From Alcaligenes parafaecalis (GTDB lineage Bacteria > Pseudomonadota > Gammaproteobacteria > Burkholderiales > Burkholderiaceae_B), in contig NZ_JAPKNA010000006.1 of the NCBI RefSeq assembly GCF_026344135.1, positions 186,001 to 250,000 of the forward strand: a DNA stretch of 64,000 nucleotides, written 5' to 3'. How positions within the stretch are numbered: the stretch's first letter is position 1; each line of letters opens with the position of its first letter. The notes below the pieces were generated by a model. The model was not told the origin of the DNA, searched no databases, and saw only the letters and a program-made list of their open reading frames with translations. Below, in pieces: positions 29,501 to 36,645 of the stretch. The translations under genes were made by a program, and so were the position numbers.

Positions 29501-29743
29501 AGCACCATGAGCAAGGATTTACAGACTCTGGAACAAGCCCTGCAAGAGCAAAATGCGGCGCAAAGCCAGGCCGTCTTGCATCGTATGGCTGGAGCACTGG
29601 TGGTAATGGGTCTGCATGAAATCGCTGACAGAGTGAAAGAACTGGAACAGAATTTCAGGCAAAATACTCAACAAACTGAAACACAAGTTCATACAGCCGC
29701 TGCCGTGTGCCAAGCACTACGCGAGTTGATTGAACAAGTCTAG
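26600..29743 (+). CDS. Hybrid sensor histidine kinase with receiver and HPt domains
   Basis: The 1047-residue sensor has membrane segments at about 16-40 and 310-332 enclosing a periplasmic domain of about 270 residues unlike that of the upstream kinase. The PAS-like, HisKA (His in SHEIRTPLYG, about 483) and HATPase_c (NLISNAIKFT, GAGLGLSI) domains follow. A receiver has ED in VLVAEDNPLN and the acceptor Asp in LLTDVNMPNMTG (about 888). The C-terminal HPt has its His in VLHRMAGALVVMG (about 993). The start at 26600 has CGGAGA upstream; a longer frame begins at 26555. It can run a full His-Asp-His relay to the RcsB-like regulator. Confidence 0.9.
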   Translation: MANSPFNRMTRRSRGHTRLLLSVIPVSFVLLGALVVGGQHFFSQERHRLKSDFAVTVAYIHEQERFLAQLKADAAKLQAGPEPEPPPVESGRSVNIWRPTASVSFSMICEQHCRAPKEAYGTLGADLADSFASFWARSYFPSGYLFLFHPDMEDSLSIPELESSRTDTVLPIASHKEAREHIQPSSTPLSGPQPVKWVSLPEHPLHMLGIIPIALPGLPVPGADPARFQAMSLFDKGRLREFFNQSEAPVGYRFWLHHTQQGLLIGKNDSPDLQHDGFSISWRGLAFQMSDPSGTWTGRYLISPSQLLNSTWVPLGTVAFLLLSLLGGMAYARWYGRRVVEPARQAQRALLESRDFNRSIIATSPVALCVINKERRQIIFGNAQALEWLGLDAGDVVPEQAPLALALNALQQQGAQATEGKVDLADGRSLHLACAPSRYHEQDVLLCVLMDLTAQEEIQRELQRARAAADEASTAKSAFLATMSHEIRTPLYGVLGSLELLSMTELNSQQHQQVDRIQGASRQLLQIISDILDISRIEAGQTHVQSVPLDPVALVQDCTATYTAMAQQKNLLLFCRVDPDVPPCVLGDPLHIRQILSNLISNAIKFTQAGHIIVRLRLEQIAQGKAQLMFQVADSGVGIEHERQDKLFTPFYVAHAGEHTIRGAGLGLSICARLAELMNSQIQLTSEPGLGSSFSFTLNLDIEPKAIETRPAPNLHGMKLHVRTPHAELSESICNWLIRWNAQAQALLPNNSLTGQAEEILLDVMMPGSKPVPHWLGPYVSVSARDGSSTLPEADGTSPESIALSLEHWQAQQHTTPAQIMESAPPAKAAIKPPSRPGLHVLVAEDNPLNQATLREQLERLGYQVTLAQDGEEALSLWDGNIHDLLLTDVNMPNMTGYELARRLRAQGMNAPIIGITANAMRDEAQRCTQSGMNACLVKPMNLATLSSLLESLARSPVPKRYREIFRSTMSKDLQTLEQALQEQNAAQSQAVLHRMAGALVVMGLHEIADRVKELEQNFRQNTQQTETQVHTAAAVCQALRELIEQV

Positions 29744-29765
29744 CAAAACAGGCAAGGAAACCCGA

Positions 29766-30425
29766 ATGCCCGCCATTCAGAAACTGCGCGTCATCATTGC
29801 AGACGATCACCCATTGATCTTGATGGGGATACGCGAGCTGCTGAGCCGCGATATCAACCTGAGCGTTGAAGCCGTAGCAGCCAGCCCCTCGGGGCTGGTC
29901 GAGCACCTGCAGAAAAACCAGGCCGATACCATCATTACCGATTACTCCATGCCCGGCGACGAGCAGTATGGCGACGGGATGCGCTTCATTTCTTATCTAC
30001 GGCGCCACTTCCCCGACGTCAAACTGATTGTGCTGACCATGGTGTCCAACCCCATGATTATTTCTTCTTTGTACGATGCTGGCGTACAAGGAGTTGTCCT
30101 TAAACAGGACGAGCTCTCTGAAGTTCTGGTCGCCCTGCACTTGTTGCGTCAAGGCGTAAAGTACTACCCGGCCAATTTCAAGCAGGATACCCCAAAAGAC
30201 GTGCTGTCCAGCTCGGTACAGGAACGTCTGAAATCCCTGAGCCCCCGAGAATTTGAGGTCCTGCGCCTGTTTGCCATGGGGGACTCCATCAGCGCCATTG
30301 CCGAGCAATTGAACCGCAGCATCAAAACCATCAGTGCACAAAAAGCATCGGCCATGCGCAAGCTCAATGTGCATAACAACCAGGACCTGATTGCGTTCTG
30401 TACCCAGAACAATCTGTTCTCCTGA
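29766..30425 (+). CDS. RcsB-like NarL/LuxR-family response regulator
   Basis: The 219-residue protein has an N-terminal receiver (DDHPLILMGIRELL; acceptor Asp in TDYSMPGDEQYGDGM, Lys in VVLKQDE) and a C-terminal LuxR-type helix-turn-helix (LSPREFEVLRLFAMGDSISA). It follows E. coli RcsB in the MPGD..YGDG insertion, in RRHFP and in the recognition helix region NRSIKTISAQKASAMRKL, which differs from E. coli RcsB at only a few positions. That supports binding of RcsB-like boxes, three of which lie in this locus. It is the last gene of the operon, 22 bases after the HPt-containing kinase. Confidence 0.9.
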   Translation: MPAIQKLRVIIADDHPLILMGIRELLSRDINLSVEAVAASPSGLVEHLQKNQADTIITDYSMPGDEQYGDGMRFISYLRRHFPDVKLIVLTMVSNPMIISSLYDAGVQGVVLKQDELSEVLVALHLLRQGVKYYPANFKQDTPKDVLSSSVQERLKSLSPREFEVLRLFAMGDSISAIAEQLNRSIKTISAQKASAMRKLNVHNNQDLIAFCTQNNLFS

Positions 30426-30457
30426 ATACGCACAAGGCACAGCCGGGCATGCTTGAT

Positions 30458-31456
30458 TCATGTCGCCCAACGCTGACGCATCCACATATCCAGCTCAAAG
30501 GCTGGAGTGGGTTTGGCGAACAGATAGCCTTGGGCATAATCACAGCCCATTTGTCGTAAGCAATCCAGATCCTCCTGCTGCTCTACTCCTTCAGCGGTAA
30601 CTCGCAGGCCACGCTCCTTGGCCACCCGGATCCAGCCGTGCACCTGTTCGATCTGTTCGCGACTGTGCGCCAAGCCATTCACACTTTGCCGGTCCAGTTT
30701 GAGCTCTGAAAACGGGGTTGACATCAAACGTTCCATTGAGCTGTGGGCCACCCCGGCATCATCTTGCGCCAGCCCAAAGCCCATCGCCACCAGGCGTGAA
30801 GCCCCTAAAAACAAGGCGCAAGGCGTCCGGGTGTTGGAGTCTTCCAGCAACTCCAACGTAATCTGGCTGGCCTGCCCCTGCTGTTCCTGTACACAGGCCA
30901 TCAAACGATCTGGCAGGCTGACATCATCGAGCAAATGAGTGGGCAGATTCACTGCAACAGGCACCGCCAAACCCTGACGACGCCAATAGGCCTGCAAACC
31001 TATTACCTCTTGCAGCATATGCAAGAGCAAAGCCTCATCCAGGCCATGCTCACTGAACCAGGGCAAAAACACATCGGGTGACAAGACACCCCATTGAGGG
31101 TGACGCCAGCGCGCCAGGGCCTCCAACGCAACCAACTGTTGGGAATGCACCGAGACCTTGGGCTGCAGCCACGCCTGAACCTGCTCCTTTCGCAAGGCAT
31201 CGAGCAAAACGGCCCGCGTAATCAACATCCCACCCTGTTCAGCCTGAGCGCACACGCTACGGCCCGAAAAGCCGTAAGGCCGGACTATGCGGCTGCTCAA
31301 GGCCTTGCTGTCTACCGGTGTTGCGCTTGTATTGGCAGAACGCCCGACAGCAGGGACAATGCGCCGTGGCATCCACAAGCCGGACTCCGAGCGAAGCTGA
31401 CCAAGCAAGTTCATCACCATCGTAGGTGGCATGTGAGAAGTGGATGGTGCGAACAT
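30458..31456 (-). CDS. Stand-alone EAL-domain protein (putative c-di-GMP phosphodiesterase)
   Basis: The 332-residue protein has about 80 unrecognised N-terminal residues and then an EAL domain (about 85-325). The catalytic EAL motif is in VALEALARW. The Asn of VAVNLP, the Glu of LELLED, the DD of AQDDAG, the Lys of LKLDRQ, the Glu of TAEGVEQ and the Gln of YAQGYLF are all present. Loop 6, normally DDFGTGYSS, reads DDAGVAHSS, which may weaken activity or dimerisation. There is no receiver or GGDEF domain. It is convergent with the RcsB-like gene and probably opposes fimbria-driven adhesion by lowering c-di-GMP. Confidence 0.85.
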   Translation of the reverse strand: MFAPSTSHMPPTMVMNLLGQLRSESGLWMPRRIVPAVGRSANTSATPVDSKALSSRIVRPYGFSGRSVCAQAEQGGMLITRAVLLDALRKEQVQAWLQPKVSVHSQQLVALEALARWRHPQWGVLSPDVFLPWFSEHGLDEALLLHMLQEVIGLQAYWRRQGLAVPVAVNLPTHLLDDVSLPDRLMACVQEQQGQASQITLELLEDSNTRTPCALFLGASRLVAMGFGLAQDDAGVAHSSMERLMSTPFSELKLDRQSVNGLAHSREQIEQVHGWIRVAKERGLRVTAEGVEQQEDLDCLRQMGCDYAQGYLFAKPTPAFELDMWMRQRWAT

Positions 31457-31545
31457 GAATGTCCCCGGCTAACAATGAACAGACTGGAAGTTCCAGGCCA
31501 GAACCGATAACTGAGATCGTAAAATTTTCTGCGGGCTACTGGCCT

Positions 31546-31559
31546 AGGAATAGTCTGAA
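31546..31559 (-). promoter_or_regulatory. RcsB-box-like site before the EAL gene
   Basis: On the minus strand TCAGACTATTCCTA matches the RcsAB box TAAGAATATTCCTA at 12 of 14 positions and shares GACTATTC with the other two sites. It lies 90 bases upstream of the EAL gene start. Confidence 0.5.
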
Positions 31560-31616
31560 AACCCCAGCCCTTGCCAGTACGGCCCGCTCTTTGTATGAAC
31601 GGATGCCATCCCAGGC

Positions 31617-32735
31617 CTAGTCATACATGAAAGTGACCACGGCCTCGGCCTGCAAACTGCCTGGTGTCACCGTGCCGCTTTGCACATTGGGCAATTGCAC
31701 GTACTGGGCGGTGATAGGCAAATGCATATCAGATAAAGAGCTGCTTGTTGGCCCTTCCACAACAGGAGGCCGGTCCGGCAAAGTGGAACCTACAGGCGCA
31801 GGACCAAACCCGATTGGCTGCTGGCTATCCCGGTGATACAGACGCACACCAACCGACGGATGTGAAGAACGCAAATAACTCTTGGGCTCCGAACTGGCAC
31901 GAGTATCGGTAAAAAAGGCCTTGATTGTGGTGCCTGCCGGACAACCGCGGCCTACCAGTTCAAACTTCTGTTCAGCGATCCTCCCCTCGCTGCGACTGCT
32001 GCCATACGCGGCCAACTGCGAGAGGGTGATGGGTGGCATGGACACCACCCGGTTCAGGTCCGCCGACGAACAGGTAGGAGCTGGAGGTTTGGGCATTTCC
32101 GGGATTCCCCCCCCATTAACCAAGGGAGTCAGCAAATCAAGCATTCCATTCTTGCAAATTGTCTTCCCACCGTTTTCACCTATCCGAGAAACAACAGCAC
32201 GAATGGCCTGCTCATTGCTGACCACCAGTTTTCCACCTTTATATTTTTCCGCATCGATCACCACAATTTCGTATTTGAAATAATAAGTAATCGTATAGCT
32301 TCTGGGGCCTTCTCCAATCAACATCCCCCCCATATAAGGAACAGAAACCGGGGTTCCGTTAGGACGGACAGAAGAGGCAGTAAAAGCGTAAATACTATGA
32401 AATCCATTCCAGGAAACTCGTACTCCCACACCTGGTGTTTTGGGCATGGGAATAGCGTTATAGGGGTGAGCACGACCATTCACCCCCCCTGCATCCACAC
32501 TGGCTTTTCGCTCGTGTGGCGAATAAAAGAATGTCGAGTTTGTCAATGCCGAGGCTATTATCTGACCGTTAGAGAACCCATTTCCATAAGGCTCTACTTT
32601 CCAGTCATATAAATTCAAACCCGTATTTCTTAGGCAATCCTCATTAACCTGAGCAATAACATTCACGGCAAAGCAGGGGAAAAAAATGGCCACCAGCATT
32701 GAACACAACTTACTTTTGCGCTTTTTATTTCTCAT
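31617..32735 (-). CDS. Two-domain fimbrial tip adhesin
   Basis: The 372-residue secreted protein has a signal peptide ending near VNVIAQ. The N-terminal about 210 residues are a putative receptor-binding domain with no recognised subtype (Cys at NEDCLRN and KTICKNG). The C-terminal about 150 residues form a pilin domain with two Cys (APTCSSADL and GRGCPAG) and a final strand EAVVTFMYD with the chaperone-recognised penultimate Tyr. This architecture matches tip adhesins such as FimH. It lies outside the pilin operon, on the opposite strand, with its own RcsB-like site. The coding sequence is poorer in GC than the assembly genes. Receptor unknown. Confidence 0.8.
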   Translation of the reverse strand: MRNKKRKSKLCSMLVAIFFPCFAVNVIAQVNEDCLRNTGLNLYDWKVEPYGNGFSNGQIIASALTNSTFFYSPHERKASVDAGGVNGRAHPYNAIPMPKTPGVGVRVSWNGFHSIYAFTASSVRPNGTPVSVPYMGGMLIGEGPRSYTITYYFKYEIVVIDAEKYKGGKLVVSNEQAIRAVVSRIGENGGKTICKNGMLDLLTPLVNGGGIPEMPKPPAPTCSSADLNRVVSMPPITLSQLAAYGSSRSEGRIAEQKFELVGRGCPAGTTIKAFFTDTRASSEPKSYLRSSHPSVGVRLYHRDSQQPIGFGPAPVGSTLPDRPPVVEGPTSSSLSDMHLPITAQYVQLPNVQSGTVTPGSLQAEAVVTFMYD

Positions 32736-32809
32736 GGGATTGCCTTTTTTTAAATAGGTATGTAAAAAGACCCAGATACAATTTCACCAACTCATACCCC
32801 AACAAACCA

Positions 32810-32823
32810 TAAGACTATTCCGA
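32810..32823 (+). promoter_or_regulatory. RcsB-box-like site before the adhesin gene
   Basis: TAAGACTATTCCGA matches the RcsAB box TAAGAATATTCCTA at 12 of 14 positions and contains the GACTATTC core. It lies 75 bases upstream of the adhesin start. Confidence 0.5.
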
Positions 32824-32980
32824 TAGTGCTTTTCACCCACCGTCTAAACCTGTGACCCAAGCCGGCTCAAGAGCACAGTTTAGGGACAGGAAAGCTGCAA
32901 AATCGAGCTGTCTCTCCCGCCCCCGACGCCCTCTGGTAAACCCCAGTATGTTTAGGCATCAATATTTTGTAGATTGAAAA

Positions 32981-33000
32981 AGCAGACATCTGAGTCTGCT
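32981..33000. other. Leader hairpin upstream of the amidase operon
   Basis: AGCAGAC and GTCTGCT pair around ATCTGA. On the minus strand the stem is followed by five T, so it could also end an upstream minus-strand transcript. It lies in the 402-base gap between the adhesin and amidase genes; apart from this hairpin, the RcsB-like site and the terminator below, no gene is seen there. Confidence 0.4.
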
Positions 33001-33048
33001 AAAACAGTTGTATGCGCTGCCAACGTTGCCAGTGACATGCAGGCAATA

Positions 33049-33086
33049 AAGCCTCATTCCCTTTCACAAGGGGTGGGGCTTTTTTT
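33049..33086 (+). terminator. Terminator in the leader of the amidase operon (possible attenuator)
   Basis: AAGCCTCATTCC pairs with GGGGTGGGGCTT in a 12-bp stem containing three G-T wobbles, followed by seven T. It sits 52 bases upstream of the first gene of the amidase operon, and no plus-strand gene ends nearby. It is therefore probably a regulated attenuator. Confidence 0.55.
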
Positions 33087-33137
33087 GTGCGCGTCATTTG
33101 CGCATGCACGGTTTTGAAAACGATAAGGAGAGGACAA

Positions 33138-33320
33138 ATGACTGTAAGTGTCAAAGACACCCTGGCTGCAAAAGGAATACACCCCAGTCCCGAACATCTG
33201 GCCAAGCTGGAGACCAAATGGCGCGAGATTCAAGCCATGAAGGGCAATCTGGAAGGTATTGCCATTGACGATGCCGACCTTGCCATCAAACACCTGGCCG
33301 GAGGGGATCACCATGAATAA
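33138..33320 (+). CDS. Small protein paired with an amidase
   Basis: The 60-residue product is mostly helical (LAKLETKWREIQAMKGNLEG, then IDDADLAIKHLAGG). Its sequence family was not recognised. AAGGAGAGG precedes its ATG, and it overlaps the amidase start by eight bases, so the two are translationally coupled. By position it recalls small GatC-like or AtzG-like partners that wrap amidase-signature subunits (GatA, AtzE). That role is inferred from the gene pair, not from sequence. Confidence 0.65.
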   Translation: MTVSVKDTLAAKGIHPSPEHLAKLETKWREIQAMKGNLEGIAIDDADLAIKHLAGGDHHE

Positions 33321-34725
33321 GGAATTGCTGGAACTAAGCGTCATTGAACTGGCGGACAAACTGCGCAACAAGGCTGTTTCCCCTGTCGAAGTGACCGACA
33401 ATCTACTAGCCTACATCGACAAGTCGAACCCACAGACCAACGCCTACATCTCCGTCACCGCCGAGCAGGCCAGAAACAGTGCCACGCAAGCCGAACAGGA
33501 CATCATGGCCGGCAAGTACAAGGGCGTGTTCCATGGCGTGCCCCTGGCGCTGAAAGACAATATCTACTTTGCGAACGAGGTCACCACCATGGCCTCCAAG
33601 ATTCACAAAGACTTTATCTCCAAGGACGACGCCACCGTTGCCACCAAGCTGCGCGATGCCGGGGTGATCTTCACCGGCAAGCTGAACATGCACGAGTATG
33701 CCTGGGGCATCGACAACAACAACCCGCACTTTGGTGCCGTGCATAACCCCTGGAATCCCGACCGCGTCCCCGGCGGCTCCAGCGGTGGATCCGGCGCCGC
33801 CGTTGCCTCCCACAGCTCCTACAACACGCTGGGTACTGACACGGCCGGTTCCATTCGCATCCCGTCGGCCGCTTGCGGCATCGTGGGCCTAAAACCCACG
33901 CACGGACGCGTCAGTAAATTTGGCGTCTACCCACTGGCCTGGACCCTGGACCACGTTGGCCCCATGTCCAAAACCGTAGCAGACGCAGCCGCGATGCTGG
34001 AAGTGATTGCCGGTTTTGATCCCCGCGACCCGACCTGCGCCAACGTCCCTGTCGGCTCCTACCTGAGCGCTCTGAACGGCAACGTCAAAGGTCTGCGCAT
34101 CGGCATCATCGAAGACTACTTCTTCAAGAACGTCGACTCCGGCATTGAAAAAGTCATCCGCGACCGCCTGGCCGACCTGGAAAAACAGGGCGCCAAGGTC
34201 ATCCCCCTGAACGTGCCTGCCCTGCGCTACTCCGAATGGGCCGAGTTGGCCGTCAGCCTGACCGAGGCGGCGACCATCCACCACCAGGACCTGATCAAAC
34301 GCCCAGAAGACTTTGGCGGTGACATTCGCTTCCTGTTTGAACTGGGCGAACTGTTCAGCGGCATCGACTACCTGCAAGCCCAGCAAGTACGCCGCGCCCT
34401 CAAACAGCAATTTACCGGCACCTTCAGCGACGTAGACGTCATCATCGCCCCCACCCTGCCTTGCCAGGTACCGGACATTGGCGTGGATACCGTCAACATC
34501 AATGGAAAAACACTGGACTTCATCGACGAAGGCATCCGCTTTACCGGCCCCAGCAACCTGACCGGTCTGCCGGCCGTCACGGTGCCTGCCGGTATCGCCA
34601 ACGGCATGCCCGTAGGCCTGCAAATCATCGGACCTGCCTTTGAAGAGGCACGCATTCTGAACGTGGCCTACGCCGTGGAATCGATGAAACCCCTGGCAGG
34701 ACACCAACCCGCTCTGAAGCCTTAA
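33313..34725 (+). CDS. Amidase-signature family hydrolase (GatA/AtzE-like)
   Basis: The 470-residue protein has the amidase signature GGSSGGSGAAVAS (about 155-167). The Ser-cisSer-Lys triad is supplied by the Lys in PLALKDNIYF, the first Ser in that motif and the nucleophile in GTDTAGSIRIPSA. It hydrolyses an amide, but the substrate cannot be read from sequence. It resembles subunit A of tRNA amidotransferases. No gatB is adjacent and the small partner is not clearly GatC, so a catabolic amidase is more likely. The start at 33313 overlaps the upstream gene. Confidence 0.85.
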   Translation: MNKELLELSVIELADKLRNKAVSPVEVTDNLLAYIDKSNPQTNAYISVTAEQARNSATQAEQDIMAGKYKGVFHGVPLALKDNIYFANEVTTMASKIHKDFISKDDATVATKLRDAGVIFTGKLNMHEYAWGIDNNNPHFGAVHNPWNPDRVPGGSSGGSGAAVASHSSYNTLGTDTAGSIRIPSAACGIVGLKPTHGRVSKFGVYPLAWTLDHVGPMSKTVADAAAMLEVIAGFDPRDPTCANVPVGSYLSALNGNVKGLRIGIIEDYFFKNVDSGIEKVIRDRLADLEKQGAKVIPLNVPALRYSEWAELAVSLTEAATIHHQDLIKRPEDFGGDIRFLFELGELFSGIDYLQAQQVRRALKQQFTGTFSDVDVIIAPTLPCQVPDIGVDTVNINGKTLDFIDEGIRFTGPSNLTGLPAVTVPAGIANGMPVGLQIIGPAFEEARILNVAYAVESMKPLAGHQPALKP

Positions 34726-34726
34726 G

Positions 34727-34774
34727 CCGACCCCGACCCCACCTGTATGCATAGGCAAACGGGGCCGGTTTTTT
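34727..34774 (+). terminator. Terminator after the amidase gene
   Basis: CCGACCCCG (34727-34735) pairs with CGGGGCCGG (34760-34768) with one mismatch, followed by six T. Confidence 0.6.
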
Positions 34775-34779
34775 ACACC

Positions 34780-34820
34780 AACAAGCCAGAACGCCACACC
34801 GGCATTCTGGCTTGTTCTTT
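34780..34820. terminator. Second hairpin terminator
   Basis: AACAAGCCAGAA (34780-34791) pairs perfectly with TTCTGGCTTGTT (34805-34816) and is followed by CTTT. It backs up the preceding terminator. Confidence 0.5.
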
Positions 34821-34833
34821 ATGTATTTCCCAA

Positions 34834-35064
34834 GCCCCTCAAGCCCGCCGCTCGGCCAATCGGCGGGTCAGAGTCATTGCCGCAGGCGAACCATTGCGCA
34901 GGGATGCAAGCGCCCTTCTGTTTGACGGGGACGCTTGTGGCTGGTCCGGGGGACCAGTCCCCCCCGGAGTTAAGGGCGCGCCCGGAGCAATGGTACGCCA
35001 AGGGCACCGGTGCGCAGCACCGGCAAGGGCTCAGCCGATTGGCCGAGCGGCGGGCTTGAGGGGC
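34834..35064. repeat. 231-bp element with perfect 30-bp inverted ends and nested dyads
   Basis: Positions 34834-34863 and 35035-35064 are exact reverse complements over 30 bases (left end begins GCCCCTCAAGCCCGCC). Nested inside are ACCATTGC/GCAATGGT (34890, 34987), GCGCCCTT/AAGGGCGC (34910, 34972) and a central hairpin CTGGTCC-GGG-GGACCAG (34941-34957), plus the palindrome GCACCGGTGC near 35005. The element is GC-rich. Frames across it are artefacts of the symmetry. No target-site duplication is visible. It may be a non-autonomous mobile element, a family of intergenic palindromes or a structured RNA. Confidence 0.75.
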
Positions 35065-35098
35065 GTCTTTGCAAAAAAACCCAGATACTGGCCAAGAA

Positions 35099-36445
35099 TC
35101 AAGCTCCCCCACTCACATCCAGACAATCAAACACCTCAGGCATCAGATGCGCCACATTCAATCGCGTCCTGTCCTTGAACTCCTTGCTGACAGCAAACGC
35201 ACTGCCTGGCATCAGCAGAACTCCTTTGCTCTCCAGCCGCTGAATAAAGTCCGTCAAATCCGGCAGATCCGGATGCCGAATCCACAAGAACATCCCACCT
35301 TGCGACTGCACCTCGAACTCCCAGCCGTATTCTTTCAGCACCTTTTGCGCAATTTGCTGATGCGTCATCAACTGTCGTTGAATCGCCTGCGTGTGCTTGG
35401 CATAGGTGCCATCGGCCAGAATCGTATTCACAAAACGCTCGCAAAACCCCGGTATGGCCACACTGGTCAGCAATTTCAGACGAAGCAAGGACTCCATCAA
35501 CCTCGGCCCACAAGCCAGATACCCGATCCGCAAGGAAGCCGACAGCGACTTGGAGAAACTACCTATATAGACCACATGCTCAAAATCCCCCAACCCCGCA
35601 AACGTCTGACGCACACCAGGGAAAAAATCCCCATACACATCATCTTCCACAATCAGAAAATCGTGTTCGGCTGCGCGCTTTACCACTTCAAAAGCCACCT
35701 TGGGACTTAAACCCGCACCCGTTGGATTATGAAAAGTGCTATTGCAAAAAAAAGCCCGCACTTTATGAGTCTGCAAAATACGATCCAGCGCCGCCACATC
35801 GGGCCCATCCGCCAGACGGGGAACCCCGACAGGTATCCCACCGCACAAACGAATCAGCTTGATCAAATTACTGCTGCAAGGCTCATCCACCAGAACATGA
35901 TCCCCAGCGCGAATTACCGTGCGCGAGATCAGATCCAAGGCTTGGGTTGCCCCCAGGGTCGTCAAAATCTGCTGAGGGGAAACCTGAATCAAGGTCGATT
36001 GACGCAGCAACAGGGACAACTGCTTGCGTAGCGGCAGATAACCATGAATATCGCCATACTCCACCAAACCACTACGACCAGATCGGGCCGTTTTGCGTAT
36101 GGCCTTGGCCAGCGCATCCGTATCCCGCCAAGGCAGGGGCAACCAACCACAGCCCAGCTTGCACTGCTCGGGCTTGGCCTGCAGCAGTTTAAATAAGGGA
36201 TCCATCGGAGCTTCGGAAGACAGGATGGGCAGGTCCTCGTTCAAACCGGACCAGCGGGCCACGAAATAACCGCAGCCTTGCAAGGCCTCCAGCATGCCCT
36301 CGCCCACCAAACGAGTATATGCACTGACGACGGTGTGATGGCTCAAGCCCTCCATTGCCATCATCTTGCGAATCGAAGGTAATTGCTGCCCCGCCGCCCA
36401 CTCGCCCTGGAGGATGGCGTCCTTCAAACGCTCGTGAAAATCCAT
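35099..36445 (-). CDS. MocR-type regulator (GntR helix-turn-helix fused to aminotransferase fold)
   Basis: The 448-residue protein has a GntR winged helix-turn-helix (about 1-70, QLPSIRKMMAMEGLSHHTVVSAYTRL split across the domain). It is joined to a class I aminotransferase-like domain with the PLP Lys in GSFSKSLSAS and Asp/Tyr in VEDDVYGDF. MocR proteins use PLP or its adducts to control vitamin B6, amino acid or transport genes. The ATG at 36445 is preferred; a GTG at 36466 would extend into the operator. It diverges from an MFS gene, its likely target. Confidence 0.88.
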   Translation of the reverse strand: MDFHERLKDAILQGEWAAGQQLPSIRKMMAMEGLSHHTVVSAYTRLVGEGMLEALQGCGYFVARWSGLNEDLPILSSEAPMDPLFKLLQAKPEQCKLGCGWLPLPWRDTDALAKAIRKTARSGRSGLVEYGDIHGYLPLRKQLSLLLRQSTLIQVSPQQILTTLGATQALDLISRTVIRAGDHVLVDEPCSSNLIKLIRLCGGIPVGVPRLADGPDVAALDRILQTHKVRAFFCNSTFHNPTGAGLSPKVAFEVVKRAAEHDFLIVEDDVYGDFFPGVRQTFAGLGDFEHVVYIGSFSKSLSASLRIGYLACGPRLMESLLRLKLLTSVAIPGFCERFVNTILADGTYAKHTQAIQRQLMTHQQIAQKVLKEYGWEFEVQSQGGMFLWIRHPDLPDLTDFIQRLESKGVLLMPGSAFAVSKEFKDRTRLNVAHLMPEVFDCLDVSGGA

Positions 36446-36464
36446 GCCTGCCTGCTCCCCAAAC

Positions 36465-36490
36465 ACTGTTAGAAAAAATTAGCTAACAGT
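36465..36490. promoter_or_regulatory. Dyad operator between the MocR-type and MFS genes
   Basis: ACTGTTAG and CTAACAGT form perfect 8-base arms ten bases apart. The site starts 20 bases upstream of the MocR-type start codon, a place suited to autoregulation and control of the divergent MFS gene. Confidence 0.5.
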
Positions 36491-36645
36491 TTTCAGAATA
36501 GTACACCGACTGTTCGAGACAGGTGCACCCGACAAGGCCAAAATCACCACAAGCATTTTCTCCCTCACACGCAGAAAGCGCTGCATCACACTTCCACTGT
36601 TCCTGACTGCACTATCAGCTTCAATATCCCTCGCCACGTAGCACC

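Noticed and set aside
33313..34725. Naming the amidase gatA
   Set aside because: There is no gatB nearby and the small upstream protein is not clearly GatC; the amidase signature alone does not define the substrate.
34747..35178. Plus- and minus-strand frames of about 100-143 codons over the palindromic element
   Set aside because: Both are produced by the inverted repeat: the same residues appear at the two ends on opposite strands. The sequence is better described as a structured repeat.
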